Positions 53,880-63,182 of a stretch of DNA of 64,000 nucleotides are shown here, piece after piece. A program made the translations under genes and the position numbers. Location of the stretch: contig JAFZZI010000008.1 in assembly GCA_017615835.1 (NCBI GenBank), forward strand, positions 1 to 64,000. Reading direction: 5' to 3'. Source of the stretch: Bacteroidaceae bacterium. GTDB taxonomy: Bacteria; Bacteroidota; Bacteroidia; Bacteroidales; Bacteroidaceae. The notes beneath the pieces are model-generated. The model saw only the letters and a program-made list of their open reading frames with translations, was not told the DNA's origin and ran no database searches. Every line of letters starts with the position of its first letter. Position 1 is the first letter of the stretch.

Positions 53880-54899
53880 TTACTGAGCTATAAACTCATT
53901 GCCAACCTTGCGGGCACGGTTGGGATGATCAAGATCCATGCCTGTGTTGATGCCGATTTCTACCAGTACATTCCATCCTGCGCAAAGGAACAGATACGGA
54001 TTGAAGTCACCTGCAGAAGGAACCTTGATTGTCGGGAAGGGAGTGTCGTGGTCAGCAATAGCCACAATGCGTACGCCAGCGCCGTCAATAAGATACTCTT
54101 TGAACTTCTCATACTCACCCTCAATGGGATCAACCATGAAAATGATGTCGTTCTTGTGCATCACCTCCTCAATGCCGTGCAGTACGTATGTTCCCTCGAG
54201 GAAATCAGATTTGCGGCGGGTAATCTCATTGGTCTTGAGGGTCAGCTCTTCAGCTACGCCATCGTTATAACCTGCAAAATAGATTGTGTTGGCCTCCTTG
54301 ACCCAGTCAACAATCTCTGACGGGATGTCAAGGGTCAGAGCCTGCTCCAGCTTTGCGGGAAGAGCTGCCAGTTCGGCTCTCTTATCCATCCCGGCAATGT
54401 TCCAGAGTACTGACTCATAATAGAGTGCCTGCTCGACCACACTCTTGGTGGCAGCGACAGCCTGCTCCCAACCACAATTCAAAACGTGTGTTGAGGTGCA
54501 GAACGTCGATAGAACGGTGTCATGATTGGCAGTAAGGCCGAAACGCAGTGCATTGCCCTCTTCCTTCAGTTTCTTTGCCAGAAGTGTCACCTCTTTGGTG
54601 CGTCCTGAATTCGAAGCGAGAAATACAGCATATTTTGTCAGGTCATACTCTCTTGACTGCCACGAGCCGTCGGTCTGGGCATTGATGTCGAGGCCCCAGC
54701 GCTTGAATTTTCTCAAAGCGTTCTTGGCCGGGAAAATCCTGCTTGACCCTTCGCCGGTAAAATAGAGTCTGCCTGCCTTTTTTGCCAGGGCTGCAACTTC
54801 TTTTGAACAATCGGGATCGAACTTGGAAACAGTGTTTACTGTGTCCATCATCTCCTGTACCAATGCGAATTTCGCATACTTCTGTTCTTTCAGATTCAT
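53880..54899 (-). CDS. Double SIS-domain sugar isomerase-like protein
   Basis: A 339-residue protein with two SIS (sugar isomerase) domains. The first has FTGEGSSRIFPAKNA near residue 48 and LASNSGRTKEV near 93, binding a phosphosugar. The second starts near residue 195 (TIYFAGYNDGVAEE). The layout is that of the isomerase half of GlmS and of AgaS/FrlB-type deaminases, without a glutaminase domain. It follows the DUF4954 gene by 25 bases, which suggests a joint role in amino sugar metabolism. The exact reaction is not known. Confidence 0.85.
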   Translation of the reverse strand: MNLKEQKYAKFALVQEMMDTVNTVSKFDPDCSKEVAALAKKAGRLYFTGEGSSRIFPAKNALRKFKRWGLDINAQTDGSWQSREYDLTKYAVFLASNSGRTKEVTLLAKKLKEEGNALRFGLTANHDTVLSTFCTSTHVLNCGWEQAVAATKSVVEQALYYESVLWNIAGMDKRAELAALPAKLEQALTLDIPSEIVDWVKEANTIYFAGYNDGVAEELTLKTNEITRRKSDFLEGTYVLHGIEEVMHKNDIIFMVDPIEGEYEKFKEYLIDGAGVRIVAIADHDTPFPTIKVPSAGDFNPYLFLCAGWNVLVEIGINTGMDLDHPNRARKVGNEFIAQ

Positions 54900-54924
54900 A
54901 CTATTTAAAAATAAAACGGTTTTG

Positions 54925-57138
54925 TCAATCGTTCGACAGTCTCTTCTTCAGGTTCTGGATGTGCTCGACAAACTCTTTGGTGTCTTTTCTGACTTTTACG
55001 ATAAAGCTGTCGTCATCCAACTTGCCCCAGGCTGCCATGCGCTCTTCCTCATTCCTGTAGGTGGACTGACGGAAAAGGTTATCATAGTCCTTTTTCCTGG
55101 TCTCGAATACCTGGTCACTGATGTAGTACTGTATTTCAATACCTTTGTCAAGTAATGATTTCCAAGTTTCGCTGGTGAAAGATTTTATGCCGAAGGCTTC
55201 CATGTATGACTGGATGGAATGCTTTAGTTTGTCGGCAGGGTACTGTTTCCAGATGTCATTATATCTGTGGTGAATCTCCTTCCATGAGTTGAGTTCACGA
55301 TTGCATATGTCAGAACGGAGGGTGTCGCATTCCGAAGCAGGCATCAGCTGACCTCCGAGGTTGACCCACTCGGTTACCCTGGGAGTGTTGAGATTGTCTG
55401 TCAATGAGACAAAGGTGTCCTGAGGATTGTTGTCAAGCCAACTCATCACGTTCTTGACTGCGTAGTATGTAATCATCTCGCCGTAGGCATGGTATGCCTT
55501 GTAAACCTTCAAGATGCGGACTTTGCGGTGGCCTTTTTCCATGTTCTCGCCGAATACCTCAAGAGCATCCACAGTCTTCGGGTCACCTGACAGAAGTTTT
55601 TTGCCGGCGGCTAGCAACTCGCTCTCTTTGGTATCTTCGGTCAACTGACCATTAGCCCTGTACCATGCCTTTCCTGTCCAGATTGCCAAAAGACGTCTGG
55701 AATTAAGAGCCTCTTCCATGCTGTCCGGAGCGAAGGAATCAAATTCGATGTTCTGAATCTTGAACACACGGCTGTCCCTATTGGCATATTTCCAGTTGTT
55801 GCGAGCCATTGAAAACATGTTGTACATCCATGTGAATGCCGGCATAACATGTAACTCGTCGTTTGCAGTATCGTTGCTCAGCAGTGCAAACGGAAGGGGA
55901 TTTATCATCTCATATGGATAGTCAGCCTTGGCAAGCATGGTGTAGCTTGCAAATTTGCTGGAATGTTTGACGCTTGTGCAGAGACCTGGCCAGAAGCCAC
56001 GGCCTGCCTCAATCTCGTTGTCGCTAGTACGGCTGTTATGATTCGAACCTATTGTAGCTCCGGCAGCCATGTTGGACTGTCCTTTCACTACACTCGCAAT
56101 CAGGAAGGAGTTGTTGTGATGCTGTTCGTGTGCGGGGAAAATAAGGTTGTTCAACACTTCGCAGCAGGATATGGTGGAATTGTCACCAAGGAATGAGTCA
56201 ATCAGACGGGCTCCGTACTTCAGGTTGGAATGACTTCCAAGGACGAACTTGACTGCTATGCAGGAATAGAATATCCGGCAGCCGTAACCGACTATGCCGT
56301 TGACCATGACAACATTCTCGCCTATCTGTGAAGGTTCCTTCTCAGAAGAATTTATGGTGATGTTCTTCAGTTTGCTGGCTCCTTTAATGTAGCAGCAGTT
56401 GCCTATCTTGGCATCCTTCAGGATCAGGGAGTTCTTGATGACGGTTCCGTATCCTACGGTTCCGTAGAAACCGCGCCGGTTGTCGAAAGAGTTCTGAGTG
56501 ATTGATGTGAGACGGTCCTGAAGCAGCGAGTCGTCGATGTACTTTGCCCACAGGTAGGCATCTGCCGCAATCATTCCGTCAAAAGGCAAGATTTTACGGT
56601 ATCCGGCCTCATTCATGACTTCCATGCTCACCCGAACGGTTTCTTCCTCTCCTTCCTTGAGAATACCGTTTCCGAATTTGGCATGATCGGTACAAGACAT
56701 CTCCTGAATATTGAAAAGCATGCATCTGTCACCGATAATATAATGGGAGAGGTAGTGGACATTGTGAATGGAGCAGTCATCGCCTATGTCGCACGAGTGG
56801 ATGGAACTGTTGGTTATTCCGCAAGGCAGCCTGAGGTCGTGATACTGAAGTCCGTCTTCTGTTATCCTGCCAATGCGTACGAGACCGTAGAATTTGCAGT
56901 TCTTTACCATCATCGGGTTGAACTCATCGGTCACGTATATCGTATCCCAGCTTGCAGCAGTATTGTCATTCTTGACAAGAGTCTCTATTTCAAAACTGTT
57001 GAGATGCCGCCACCCCTTTTCAGGTGCAGTCACTTGGGTATTCCTGAGATAATACTTGTCTTTCCCTGCAGGGATGTACTTCTCGTCGAGGAAACTGTTG
57101 AAAAGTTTGTAAGATGAAAGCAGAGTAACCTTCTCCAT
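54925..57138 (-). CDS. DUF4954 family protein with beta-helix region
   Basis: A 737-residue protein of the DUF4954 family. Residues about 70-420 read as a left-handed beta helix of hexapeptide-like repeats (SSIHSCDIGDDCSIHNVHY, IKNSLILKDAKIGNCCYIKG, NVVMVNGIVGYGCRIF), as in sugar nucleotidyltransferases and acyltransferases, but no nucleotidyltransferase signature is present. The C-terminal 250 residues look helical. The ATG at 57138 follows a strong promoter; the frame extends to 57204 through it. It is co-transcribed with the SIS gene. The function is unknown. Confidence 0.85.
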   Translation of the reverse strand: MEKVTLLSSYKLFNSFLDEKYIPAGKDKYYLRNTQVTAPEKGWRHLNSFEIETLVKNDNTAASWDTIYVTDEFNPMMVKNCKFYGLVRIGRITEDGLQYHDLRLPCGITNSSIHSCDIGDDCSIHNVHYLSHYIIGDRCMLFNIQEMSCTDHAKFGNGILKEGEEETVRVSMEVMNEAGYRKILPFDGMIAADAYLWAKYIDDSLLQDRLTSITQNSFDNRRGFYGTVGYGTVIKNSLILKDAKIGNCCYIKGASKLKNITINSSEKEPSQIGENVVMVNGIVGYGCRIFYSCIAVKFVLGSHSNLKYGARLIDSFLGDNSTISCCEVLNNLIFPAHEQHHNNSFLIASVVKGQSNMAAGATIGSNHNSRTSDNEIEAGRGFWPGLCTSVKHSSKFASYTMLAKADYPYEMINPLPFALLSNDTANDELHVMPAFTWMYNMFSMARNNWKYANRDSRVFKIQNIEFDSFAPDSMEEALNSRRLLAIWTGKAWYRANGQLTEDTKESELLAAGKKLLSGDPKTVDALEVFGENMEKGHRKVRILKVYKAYHAYGEMITYYAVKNVMSWLDNNPQDTFVSLTDNLNTPRVTEWVNLGGQLMPASECDTLRSDICNRELNSWKEIHHRYNDIWKQYPADKLKHSIQSYMEAFGIKSFTSETWKSLLDKGIEIQYYISDQVFETRKKDYDNLFRQSTYRNEEERMAAWGKLDDDSFIVKVRKDTKEFVEHIQNLKKRLSND

Positions 57139-57162
57139 ATCGTCGATTTTGAGTTTGCGCTG

Positions 57163-57193
57163 CAAAATTAATGCATAAAAATTAATTTGCAAA
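57163..57193 (-). promoter_or_regulatory. Promoter of the DUF4954-SIS operon
   Basis: On the minus strand TTTG (57193-57190), 19 bases and TAATTTTG (57170-57163) match the consensus at every key base. The leader is about 19 bases. Confidence 0.83.
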
Positions 57194-57239
57194 GAGAACA
57201 ACATATAAAAATATTATTTTTATATAATGTTCAGTGTGG

Positions 57240-57273
57240 TAAAAATAAAAGCGGAACCAACAGGATCCGCTTT
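57240..57273 (-). terminator. Terminator after the DUF5606 gene
   Basis: AAAGCGGA (57248-57255) pairs with TCCGCTTT (57266-57273) across a 10-base loop. On the minus strand TATTTTTAC follows. It closes the nusB-to-DUF5606 gene series. Confidence 0.85.
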
Positions 57274-57308
57274 GTAAAAATATGCGTTGTGAGACACTCA
57301 CACCGCAA

Positions 57309-57755
57309 TCATTCCTTCTCTGAAGTTGCTGATTCCGACTTTTCGGTATCCTCTGATTTTTCTTCCTCAAAATTATTGAATCCGTTGGCTACAAGCAAGT
57401 TGTACCAGTTGAAAATCTTCTTGATATGGCTGGGATGTACCCTGTCCCTGTCAAAATCAGAAACATATTCCGCAAGCAGTTTCCTCAACCCGTCATCGTT
57501 CATTTTGGACGGAGTTATATCGAGTACCTTTCCGTCATGCTTAGAAGAAATTCTCTTAAAAACCTCACGCAGGCCAAGTTCGCCATCGTCCGTATATATT
57601 GAGATATTGCCAAGAGACACAGCCTTTCCGTCTCCCTGGACGGTGGATCTCTTTTTAAGGTCGTCAACAGACTCGACAATAATGCTTTGACGGCCTCTTG
57701 CGACCAGCTTATACAGGCCGGGACGGCCTGTGACAGTCAAAATTTTATTCAACAT
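57309..57755 (-). CDS. DUF5606 family protein
   Basis: A 148-residue soluble protein starting MLNKILTVTGRPGLYKLVARG, with SLGNISIYTDDGELGLREVF in the middle, FDRDRVHPSHIKKIFNWYN near the end and a charged, disordered tail. This is the DUF5606 pattern of Bacteroidota. The role is not known. It is the last gene of the series nusB-yajC-ybbR-coaE-DUF5606, 15 bases after coaE. Confidence 0.85.
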   Translation of the reverse strand: MLNKILTVTGRPGLYKLVARGRQSIIVESVDDLKKRSTVQGDGKAVSLGNISIYTDDGELGLREVFKRISSKHDGKVLDITPSKMNDDGLRKLLAEYVSDFDRDRVHPSHIKKIFNWYNLLVANGFNNFEEEKSEDTEKSESATSEKE

Positions 57756-57770
57756 AGCGATTACTATTAT

Positions 57771-58385
57771 TTATTGGTTATTAATTTGTCGGACACTACT
57801 CATTATTATTTCAAGAACCCTCCCTGTCTCTTTGTTCAGGTTCACCTCGTCTCCGGAGTTGTCAATGACGGCGTCAGCCTGGGAAAGCATCTTCTTTCTG
57901 GACATCTGCGCATTCTTTCTCCTGATGATACTGTCGCGCGCGGCCCCATCCCTCATCATTGCCCTTTTAATGCGAAGTCTGTCAGGAGCATCAACGACTA
58001 CCACGAAATCGATATGCGACCTAAGCCCCGACTCAAACAGTATGGCGGATTCAACGGCACAGACTTGTACGCCTTCCTGCTCCAGCTCCTCACACCATTT
58101 ATCAAAACATTCCAACACCATGGGATGGATTACGCCGTTTACTGAAGCCGCATTATCCGGAGAAGAGAAAATGAATGCAGAGAGACGTTCCTTGTCTATG
58201 TATTCTCCGCAGTAGAAATCTATTCCTGTGGCTTCGATAAGGGATTCCCTTATGGAATGATTTCCACTCATCAGACTTTTAGCCTGGGAATCACAGTCGA
58301 AAACCGGTATTCCGCGGGCGGCAAACAACTCTGAAACACGGCTTTTGCCACTGCCTATTCCTCCAGCGAGTCCTATCCTGAACAT
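57771..58385 (-). CDS. coaE: Dephospho-CoA kinase
   Basis: A 204-residue P-loop kinase for the last step of coenzyme A synthesis, phosphorylating the ribose 3' hydroxyl. The nucleotide loop LAGGIGSGKS begins at residue 5, then FDCDSQAKSLM, the central ESAILFESGLRSHID and VVVVDAPDRLRIKRAMMRDG. The length is typical. It follows ybbR by 12 bases. Confidence 0.95.
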   Translation of the reverse strand: MFRIGLAGGIGSGKSRVSELFAARGIPVFDCDSQAKSLMSGNHSIRESLIEATGIDFYCGEYIDKERLSAFIFSSPDNAASVNGVIHPMVLECFDKWCEELEQEGVQVCAVESAILFESGLRSHIDFVVVVDAPDRLRIKRAMMRDGAARDSIIRRKNAQMSRKKMLSQADAVIDNSGDEVNLNKETGRVLEIIMSSVRQINNQ

Positions 58386-58397
58386 TCTTGTACCGGC

Positions 58398-59387
58398 TTA
58401 TGGTGTGTACTCACGTTTTTCGAAGAGGTACTCTACTATTTGCGGAGATATTCTTACGTTGTAAACGTTGGATGGCTGCTGGAAGACTTCGACTTCGGCC
58501 TTGTCACCAGACGTATCCATTGAGGAGCAGTCAATCCCGACCACAAAGTCAGAAGCATCAACCTCCTCAAAATCAGAAAGGCGTACTTGGAACATGAGTC
58601 TGACGACTGATGGGAAAGTCCTCAGTTGCAGACCGTCTTCAATGTTGATTCCCGTTACCCTGACGTCCGTGCTCTTTTCTGTCACCTGTGAAGCCTTCAC
58701 GGTAACAGTGACTTCGTTGGTCTGAAGTACAGCTCCTTTTGGGGATACGAGACTGTATCGTGCGGAGACCTCGCCAGAGCCAACTTCAATTCCAGCCGTA
58801 TCCGTATAAACAGCATCGAATGTTTCCGTCATGTCAGCAGGAACGCGGACTGCCACTCTTTCCGGATCTGTCTTTATCTCATCCACACGATATCTGTCTG
58901 CACAAACCGGATTCCCGGCAAAACGAATCGGAAGCATGATTTCAGTCATTGTAACATAACTGAATCTAAGCGAATCCGGATAGATTGACCTGACAGTGAG
59001 AGTGGTAGGAAGGAGACTGCTGAGCGTATCCATCAAGACTGTCGATGAGACAGAACTGGAGCCGTTGACTGACGGCTGGAATGCTGAAACAGGTATCTTA
59101 AGAACCCTCTTACGGCGGCTTTCACGCCACAGCAAAGTTCCTTGTCCGGTCACGCTGACGCGGACAGGCGACGTCAGAGGCCGTGTGATGTTGTCGTTCT
59201 TGTCTAATCCGGCTACCTCGACAGGATACTGCAATGCGAAATCGAATGTTCCACCCATGGTGTGCGACCACCACATGAACAATGCAAGCATGAGAAACAG
59301 CAGGAAGACAGGAATATCGCCATTCTTTATCCTTAGAAGCAGTATCCTGCCCAGTTTCCTGAAAAAAACCGCAAAGCGTACAGGCAT
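58398..59387 (-). CDS. YbbR-domain membrane protein
   Basis: A 329-residue protein with one membrane helix (about residues 25-45, VFLLFLMLALFMWWS) and YbbR-like beta repeats outside: PVEVAGLDKNDN, a middle repeat with PVRVSVTGQG and one near VTVKASQVTEKSTDVRVTGI. In Firmicutes YbbR (CdaR) regulates the diadenylate cyclase CdaA; no such cyclase is next to it here. It lies between yajC and coaE. Confidence 0.85.
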   Translation of the reverse strand: MPVRFAVFFRKLGRILLLRIKNGDIPVFLLFLMLALFMWWSHTMGGTFDFALQYPVEVAGLDKNDNITRPLTSPVRVSVTGQGTLLWRESRRKRVLKIPVSAFQPSVNGSSSVSSTVLMDTLSSLLPTTLTVRSIYPDSLRFSYVTMTEIMLPIRFAGNPVCADRYRVDEIKTDPERVAVRVPADMTETFDAVYTDTAGIEVGSGEVSARYSLVSPKGAVLQTNEVTVTVKASQVTEKSTDVRVTGINIEDGLQLRTFPSVVRLMFQVRLSDFEEVDASDFVVGIDCSSMDTSGDKAEVEVFQQPSNVYNVRISPQIVEYLFEKREYTP

Positions 59388-59418
59388 CTTCCCGAACCGG
59401 CCCTATGAAAAAGAAAGT

Positions 59419-59877
59419 TTATGCCTTCTCGTCCTTGGAGGGATTCTTCCCCTTGCTTGACTTTTTTGACGGTTGTGCCGGCTGTGGCACGGGCACCGGG
59501 TTGACATATCTCTTATCCACCTTGATGCGCATGCCCTGTGCAATTTCAAGCACGACGGAAACATCGTCGATTGACTTGATCTTACCGAATATTCCTGTAC
59601 TTGTAACTACATCCTGGTCAAGTTGCAGCGAATTACGGAACTTCTCACCTTCCTTGTCCTGACGTTTCGGCAGGAACATCATGACAAAGAGGAAAACAAT
59701 GACAATAATCCATATACCCATTCCTCCCATGCCAGCAGGTCTTTGGGCTTCTGCACCGTCTGACGGAATATCAGAAAGATTAGGTTCGCTCGACTGAACG
59801 AAATTCAACACACTCTGCTGCTGAACAGCAACTTCCACCAATTCGCCGGTGGGATTGAGATAAAGCATTGTAGCCAT
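59419..59877 (-). CDS. yajC: Preprotein translocase subunit YajC
   Basis: A 152-residue YajC. Behind an N-terminal part of about 50 residues lies one membrane helix (IWIIVIVFLFVMMFLPKRQDKEGEKFRNSL), then the cytoplasmic domain with DVVTSTGIFGKIKSID and VVLEIAQGMRIKVDK. It joins SecDF in protein export. The N-terminal extension (MATMLYLNPTGELVEVAVQQQS) is longer than in E. coli. It ends in a lysine-rich tail. Confidence 0.9.
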   Translation of the reverse strand: MATMLYLNPTGELVEVAVQQQSVLNFVQSSEPNLSDIPSDGAEAQRPAGMGGMGIWIIVIVFLFVMMFLPKRQDKEGEKFRNSLQLDQDVVTSTGIFGKIKSIDDVSVVLEIAQGMRIKVDKRYVNPVPVPQPAQPSKKSSKGKNPSKDEKA

Positions 59878-59987
59878 ATACCTAAATTAATACAATATTT
59901 TTCTATGTTTCCGATGCCTGTGATGCGGTGTCCGGCTAACAAGAAGCAGAGACAATGCATCATCAACAATTGTTCGTTCCACAAATA

Positions 59988-60908
59988 TCAATCTTTATTC
60001 AACCTGCCCTCCTCACGCAGTTCCCTTACCAAAGTATCAAGCACTCCGTTGACGAAACTGCCGCTGCCCGGAGTACCAAACGACTTGGCCAGCTCGACAT
60101 ACTCGTTTATCGAGACCTTCACCGGAATACCCGGGATGCACAGTATCTCTGCCAAAGCCACCTGCATTACAATGACATCCATCATTGCCAGACGGTTGGC
60201 ATCCCAACCACGGGCGTGAACAAAAATCATCGAACGGTACTCTGTCTGATTATCCAGACTGGCCTGAAGCAGGCTTGAGGCATATTGACCGTCCCCAGGA
60301 TCACTGAACTGTCCCAGCAGCTTCTGCCTGGTGCCGTTTTCCTGACGGAACATCTTCAGAGTCTTGAGTATGAACGAATCGGTAAGATCCTTGTCACTCT
60401 CCCAGTAGATGTTCTGGTTCTCAAGGACCTCGCTGAGGTGTTCATTTGCGACGAAAACCTCCTTGTACAGTTTCCTGACAAATGATTTTGAGGCTTCGTA
60501 ACCAAAATTCTCATCAGCTACGAAATCGGAAAGTGCAGAACTTTCAAGCACCATGTCGTAGAGATCTCTCATCAGATAACTCTCGTCAATCCACGAGGTG
60601 TCCTCAGATTCCATATAAGCCAGAAGTTCCTCATTCTCTGCAAGTTGCTTAAGGAAGAGATTCTCTGAGAAAATCTTCTCACCCTCACGAAGATTCTGTG
60701 GAGAGTAGCGTTCTTTCCTCGAAACGTTCTGTATGGAATATCTCGAGAGCATGGCTAAGAGGTGAAGCAGAACATGATACAGTTCATACGAGCCTGAAAG
60801 ACTGAGTGACAACTCATGAGCCGCCGTTTTCGGATCATCTCCACCATTCTGACAATATGCGTACAGCGTTTGGACGACTTTCTGTCTGATAAAAACCCTG
60901 TTGACCAT
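59988..60908 (-). CDS. nusB: Transcription antitermination factor NusB
   Basis: A 306-residue NusB. The C-terminal NusB domain shows DANRLAMMDVIVMQVALAEIL, GIPVKVSINEYVELAKSFGTPGSGSFVNGVLD. The N-terminal half begins NRVFIRQKVVQTLYAYCQ, and an insertion makes the protein about twice as long as E. coli NusB, normal for Bacteroidota. It binds boxA in rRNA leaders with NusE. It begins the series running to DUF5606; 110 bases separate it from yajC. Confidence 0.92.
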   Translation of the reverse strand: MVNRVFIRQKVVQTLYAYCQNGGDDPKTAAHELSLSLSGSYELYHVLLHLLAMLSRYSIQNVSRKERYSPQNLREGEKIFSENLFLKQLAENEELLAYMESEDTSWIDESYLMRDLYDMVLESSALSDFVADENFGYEASKSFVRKLYKEVFVANEHLSEVLENQNIYWESDKDLTDSFILKTLKMFRQENGTRQKLLGQFSDPGDGQYASSLLQASLDNQTEYRSMIFVHARGWDANRLAMMDVIVMQVALAEILCIPGIPVKVSINEYVELAKSFGTPGSGSFVNGVLDTLVRELREEGRLNKD

Positions 60909-60938
60909 AATAGAGCTTCGGAATATTCAAATCCGGCG

Positions 60939-60946
60939 CGAAGATA
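60939..60946 (-). promoter_or_regulatory. -7 box of nusB
   Basis: TATCTTCG on the minus strand (60946-60939) fits TAnnTTnG, 30 bases before the start codon. The -33 is not clear. Confidence 0.5.
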
Positions 60947-61059
60947 ACTTAATTTCCCCGACTTTCCCACGACATTGCTCCCAAACGTTAAAAAAATGCA
61001 GCATATTTTGGAAATTAAAGAAAACATGACTTATTTTGAGGAAATTATGATGTGTATTA

Positions 61060-61452
61060 ATGGAAACTTCAGACAAAAAAAGAGAGGAAGCCGACCGTGA
61101 TGTTGAATTCTCTTATGCCATTAAGGCTGGGAAGCGTATCTATTACATGGATGTCCGTAAAACCAGAAAGGATGATTTGTATCTGTCAATTACCGAGAGC
61201 AAGAAGATACTTCCTCCAGACGGAGACATGACCCAGGCCAGTTTTGAAAAACATAAGATATTCCTGTACAAAGAGGATTTCTCCAAATTTATCGACGGTT
61301 TGTCAAAGGCTATAAGTTACATCCATGAGCATCAGAATCCCATAATGCCCGATCCGGAAAGTAACGTCACTGCTTCCGGCACAACAATATCCGGAGAGAT
61401 GCCTGATGCCGGCATGGAAAGACTTGACGCCGGCTTCGAGATTGAATTCTGA
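61060..61452 (+). CDS. DUF3276 (PUR-alpha-like) protein
   Basis: A 130-residue protein. The core DVEFSYAIKAGKRIYYMDVRKTRKDDLYLSITESKK and KIFLYKEDFSKFIDGLSKAISYI form the PUR repeat of DUF3276, which binds single-stranded nucleic acids in relatives such as Borrelia BpuR. The C-terminal 30 residues are likely disordered. It is divergent from nusB and upstream of rplY. Confidence 0.88.
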   Translation: METSDKKREEADRDVEFSYAIKAGKRIYYMDVRKTRKDDLYLSITESKKILPPDGDMTQASFEKHKIFLYKEDFSKFIDGLSKAISYIHEHQNPIMPDPESNVTASGTTISGEMPDAGMERLDAGFEIEF

Positions 61453-61456
61453 CTTA

Positions 61457-61488
61457 TTTGGTATCTTCAGAAAGAAATCGTAACTTTG
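61457..61488 (+). promoter_or_regulatory. Promoter of rplY
   Basis: TTTG (61457-61460), 20 bases and TAACTTTG (61481-61488) match the consensus. The leader of about 83 bases includes a short CCGT/ACGG hairpin. Confidence 0.83.
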
Positions 61489-61577
61489 CGGCACTTTTAC
61501 ATGAGCCGTCCTGATTACGGTCGGATTATTTGTGTGATGGTGAATTGATTATTAACAATTTAGAGTAACACTTAAAG

Positions 61578-62192
61578 ATGAAGACAATTGATGTCAAGGG
61601 CCAGAGCCGCGAAGGTTCAGGCAAAAAAGCAACAAGAGAGTTGAGAAAAGCCAACGGTATTCCATGCATTCTCTACGGAGTTGAGAAGGGAGACAATGGA
61701 CTGCCTGTCGCAAAGCCGTTTTTCGTTACCTTCGAAGAGGTTCGCAATCTGGTATATACCCCGGACATATTTGCAGTTAACCTGACCATTGACGGGAAAA
61801 CCGTAAAAGCCATCATGAAGGATATCCAGTTCCATCCTGTCAAGGACAACATCCTCCACATAGATTTCTATCAGGTAACTGAGGAGAAGCCAATAGTCAT
61901 GAACGTTCCTGTCAAGCTTAACGGTCTGGCTGCCGGTGTAAAAGCGGGCGGACGTCTTGAACAGATCCTGCGCCGTGTCAAGGTTCGCGCCCTCTACAGC
62001 AAGATGCCTGAGAAGATTGAACTTGACGTAACACCGCTGACCATTGGCAAAACCATCAAGGTTGGAGACGTCAACATCGAGGGTCTTGAACTTGTCAATC
62101 CGAAAGAGGCTGTCATTTGCGGCGTAATGGTGACACGTACCGCAAAGACTACTGAAACCGAGGAGGGCGAGGAAGCTTCCGCAGCTGAGTAA
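61578..62192 (+). CDS. rplY: Ribosomal protein L25 (Ctc form)
   Basis: A 204-residue long-form L25. The N-terminal 5S rRNA-binding part (KGQSREGSGKKATRELRKANGIPCILYG) is followed by the Ctc C-terminal beta domain (VPVKLNGLAAGVKAGGRLEQ) and a short acidic tail. It sits on 5S rRNA in the large subunit. pth follows after eight bases. Confidence 0.95.
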   Translation: MKTIDVKGQSREGSGKKATRELRKANGIPCILYGVEKGDNGLPVAKPFFVTFEEVRNLVYTPDIFAVNLTIDGKTVKAIMKDIQFHPVKDNILHIDFYQVTEEKPIVMNVPVKLNGLAAGVKAGGRLEQILRRVKVRALYSKMPEKIELDVTPLTIGKTIKVGDVNIEGLELVNPKEAVICGVMVTRTAKTTETEEGEEASAAE

Positions 62193-62200
62193 TTTGCTAG

Positions 62201-62761
62201 ATGAAATATCTGATTGTCGGTCTGGGCAATCCGGGTGACGAATACCGGAATACCCGCCACAACATAGGGTTTATGGTATTGGATGCTCTTGCCGGAGCAT
62301 CCAATGCTGTTTTCCAGGACAAGCGTTATGGATTTATTTCTCAAATATCGGTCAAAAACTGCCAACTGATCCTTCTGAAGCCTACCACCTTCATGAACCT
62401 GAGCGGCAACGCCGTACGCTATTGGATGAACAAGGAGAACATTGAGCCGGAAAGACTGCTGGTTGTATGCGATGACATTCAGCTTCCCCTCGGCAAGATG
62501 CGACTTCGCGGGAAAGGAGGTAACGGTGGCCATAACGGTCTCGGGAACATTATCGACACAATTGGAACCCAGGACTTCGCACGGTTACGTATCGGCATCG
62601 GCAATGACTTTCCGATCGGAGCCCAGATCAAGTTTGTTCTCGATCCTTTCTTTCCGGAAGAGAAGAGCATTATCGACGAGCGCCTCCCCATAGCCACAGA
62701 GACTATTGTCAGTTTCTGTCTGCAAGGACTTGAGAGAACCATGACCCAATACAACCGTTGA
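62201..62761 (+). CDS. pth: Peptidyl-tRNA hydrolase
   Basis: A 186-residue enzyme that frees tRNA from peptidyl-tRNA dropped by ribosomes. The family marks are [19 protein letters not shown] with the catalytic histidine (about residue 21), [34 protein letters not shown] and the C-terminal FARLRIGIG. The rplY-pth pair is common. Confidence 0.96.
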   Translation: MKYLIVGLGNPGDEYRNTRHNIGFMVLDALAGASNAVFQDKRYGFISQISVKNCQLILLKPTTFMNLSGNAVRYWMNKENIEPERLLVVCDDIQLPLGKMRLRGKGGNGGHNGLGNIIDTIGTQDFARLRIGIGNDFPIGAQIKFVLDPFFPEEKSIIDERLPIATETIVSFCLQGLERTMTQYNR

Positions 62762-62766
62762 TTCAC

Positions 62767-63177
62767 ATGGAAGCCCGCCTTGACAAATGGCTATGGTCCG
62801 TTCGTATCTTCAAGACACGCACCATTGCTGCAGAGGCCTGCAAGAAAGGACGCATCTCCATAAACGGCACTGTTGCAAAACCCTCCAAGACAGTTAAAGA
62901 CGGAGATACGGTACAAGTACGCAAGGCGCCGGTAACATACACCTTCAGGGTTCTTAAGGCTATAGAGAACCGAGTAGGTGCCAAACTGGTACCTGACATG
63001 ATGGAAAACCTCACCCCACCCGATCAGTACGAGTTGCTCGAGATGAACCGGATAAGCGGTTTTGTCAAGCGCGCGGCAGGTCTTGGACGCCCGACAAAGA
63101 AAGAGCGCCGCGATATGGAGGATTTCCTCGACACCGACAGCGCTGCATATTCTGAAGAGTTCGACTTCGATGAATAG
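62767..63177 (+). CDS. hslR: S4-domain RNA-binding protein (Hsp15-like)
   Basis: A 136-residue protein with an S4 RNA-binding domain (RLDKWLWSVRIFKTRTIAAE and KKGRISINGTVAKPS) and a C-terminal basic helix plus an acidic tail. E. coli Hsp15 rescues stalled 50S subunits carrying nascent chains. A TTG at 62758 overlaps the pth stop and would add three residues; I choose the ATG at 62767. The stop is five bases from the convergent pepT end. Confidence 0.9.
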   Translation: MEARLDKWLWSVRIFKTRTIAAEACKKGRISINGTVAKPSKTVKDGDTVQVRKAPVTYTFRVLKAIENRVGAKLVPDMMENLTPPDQYELLEMNRISGFVKRAAGLGRPTKKERRDMEDFLDTDSAAYSEEFDFDE

Positions 63178-63182
63178 CCGTC

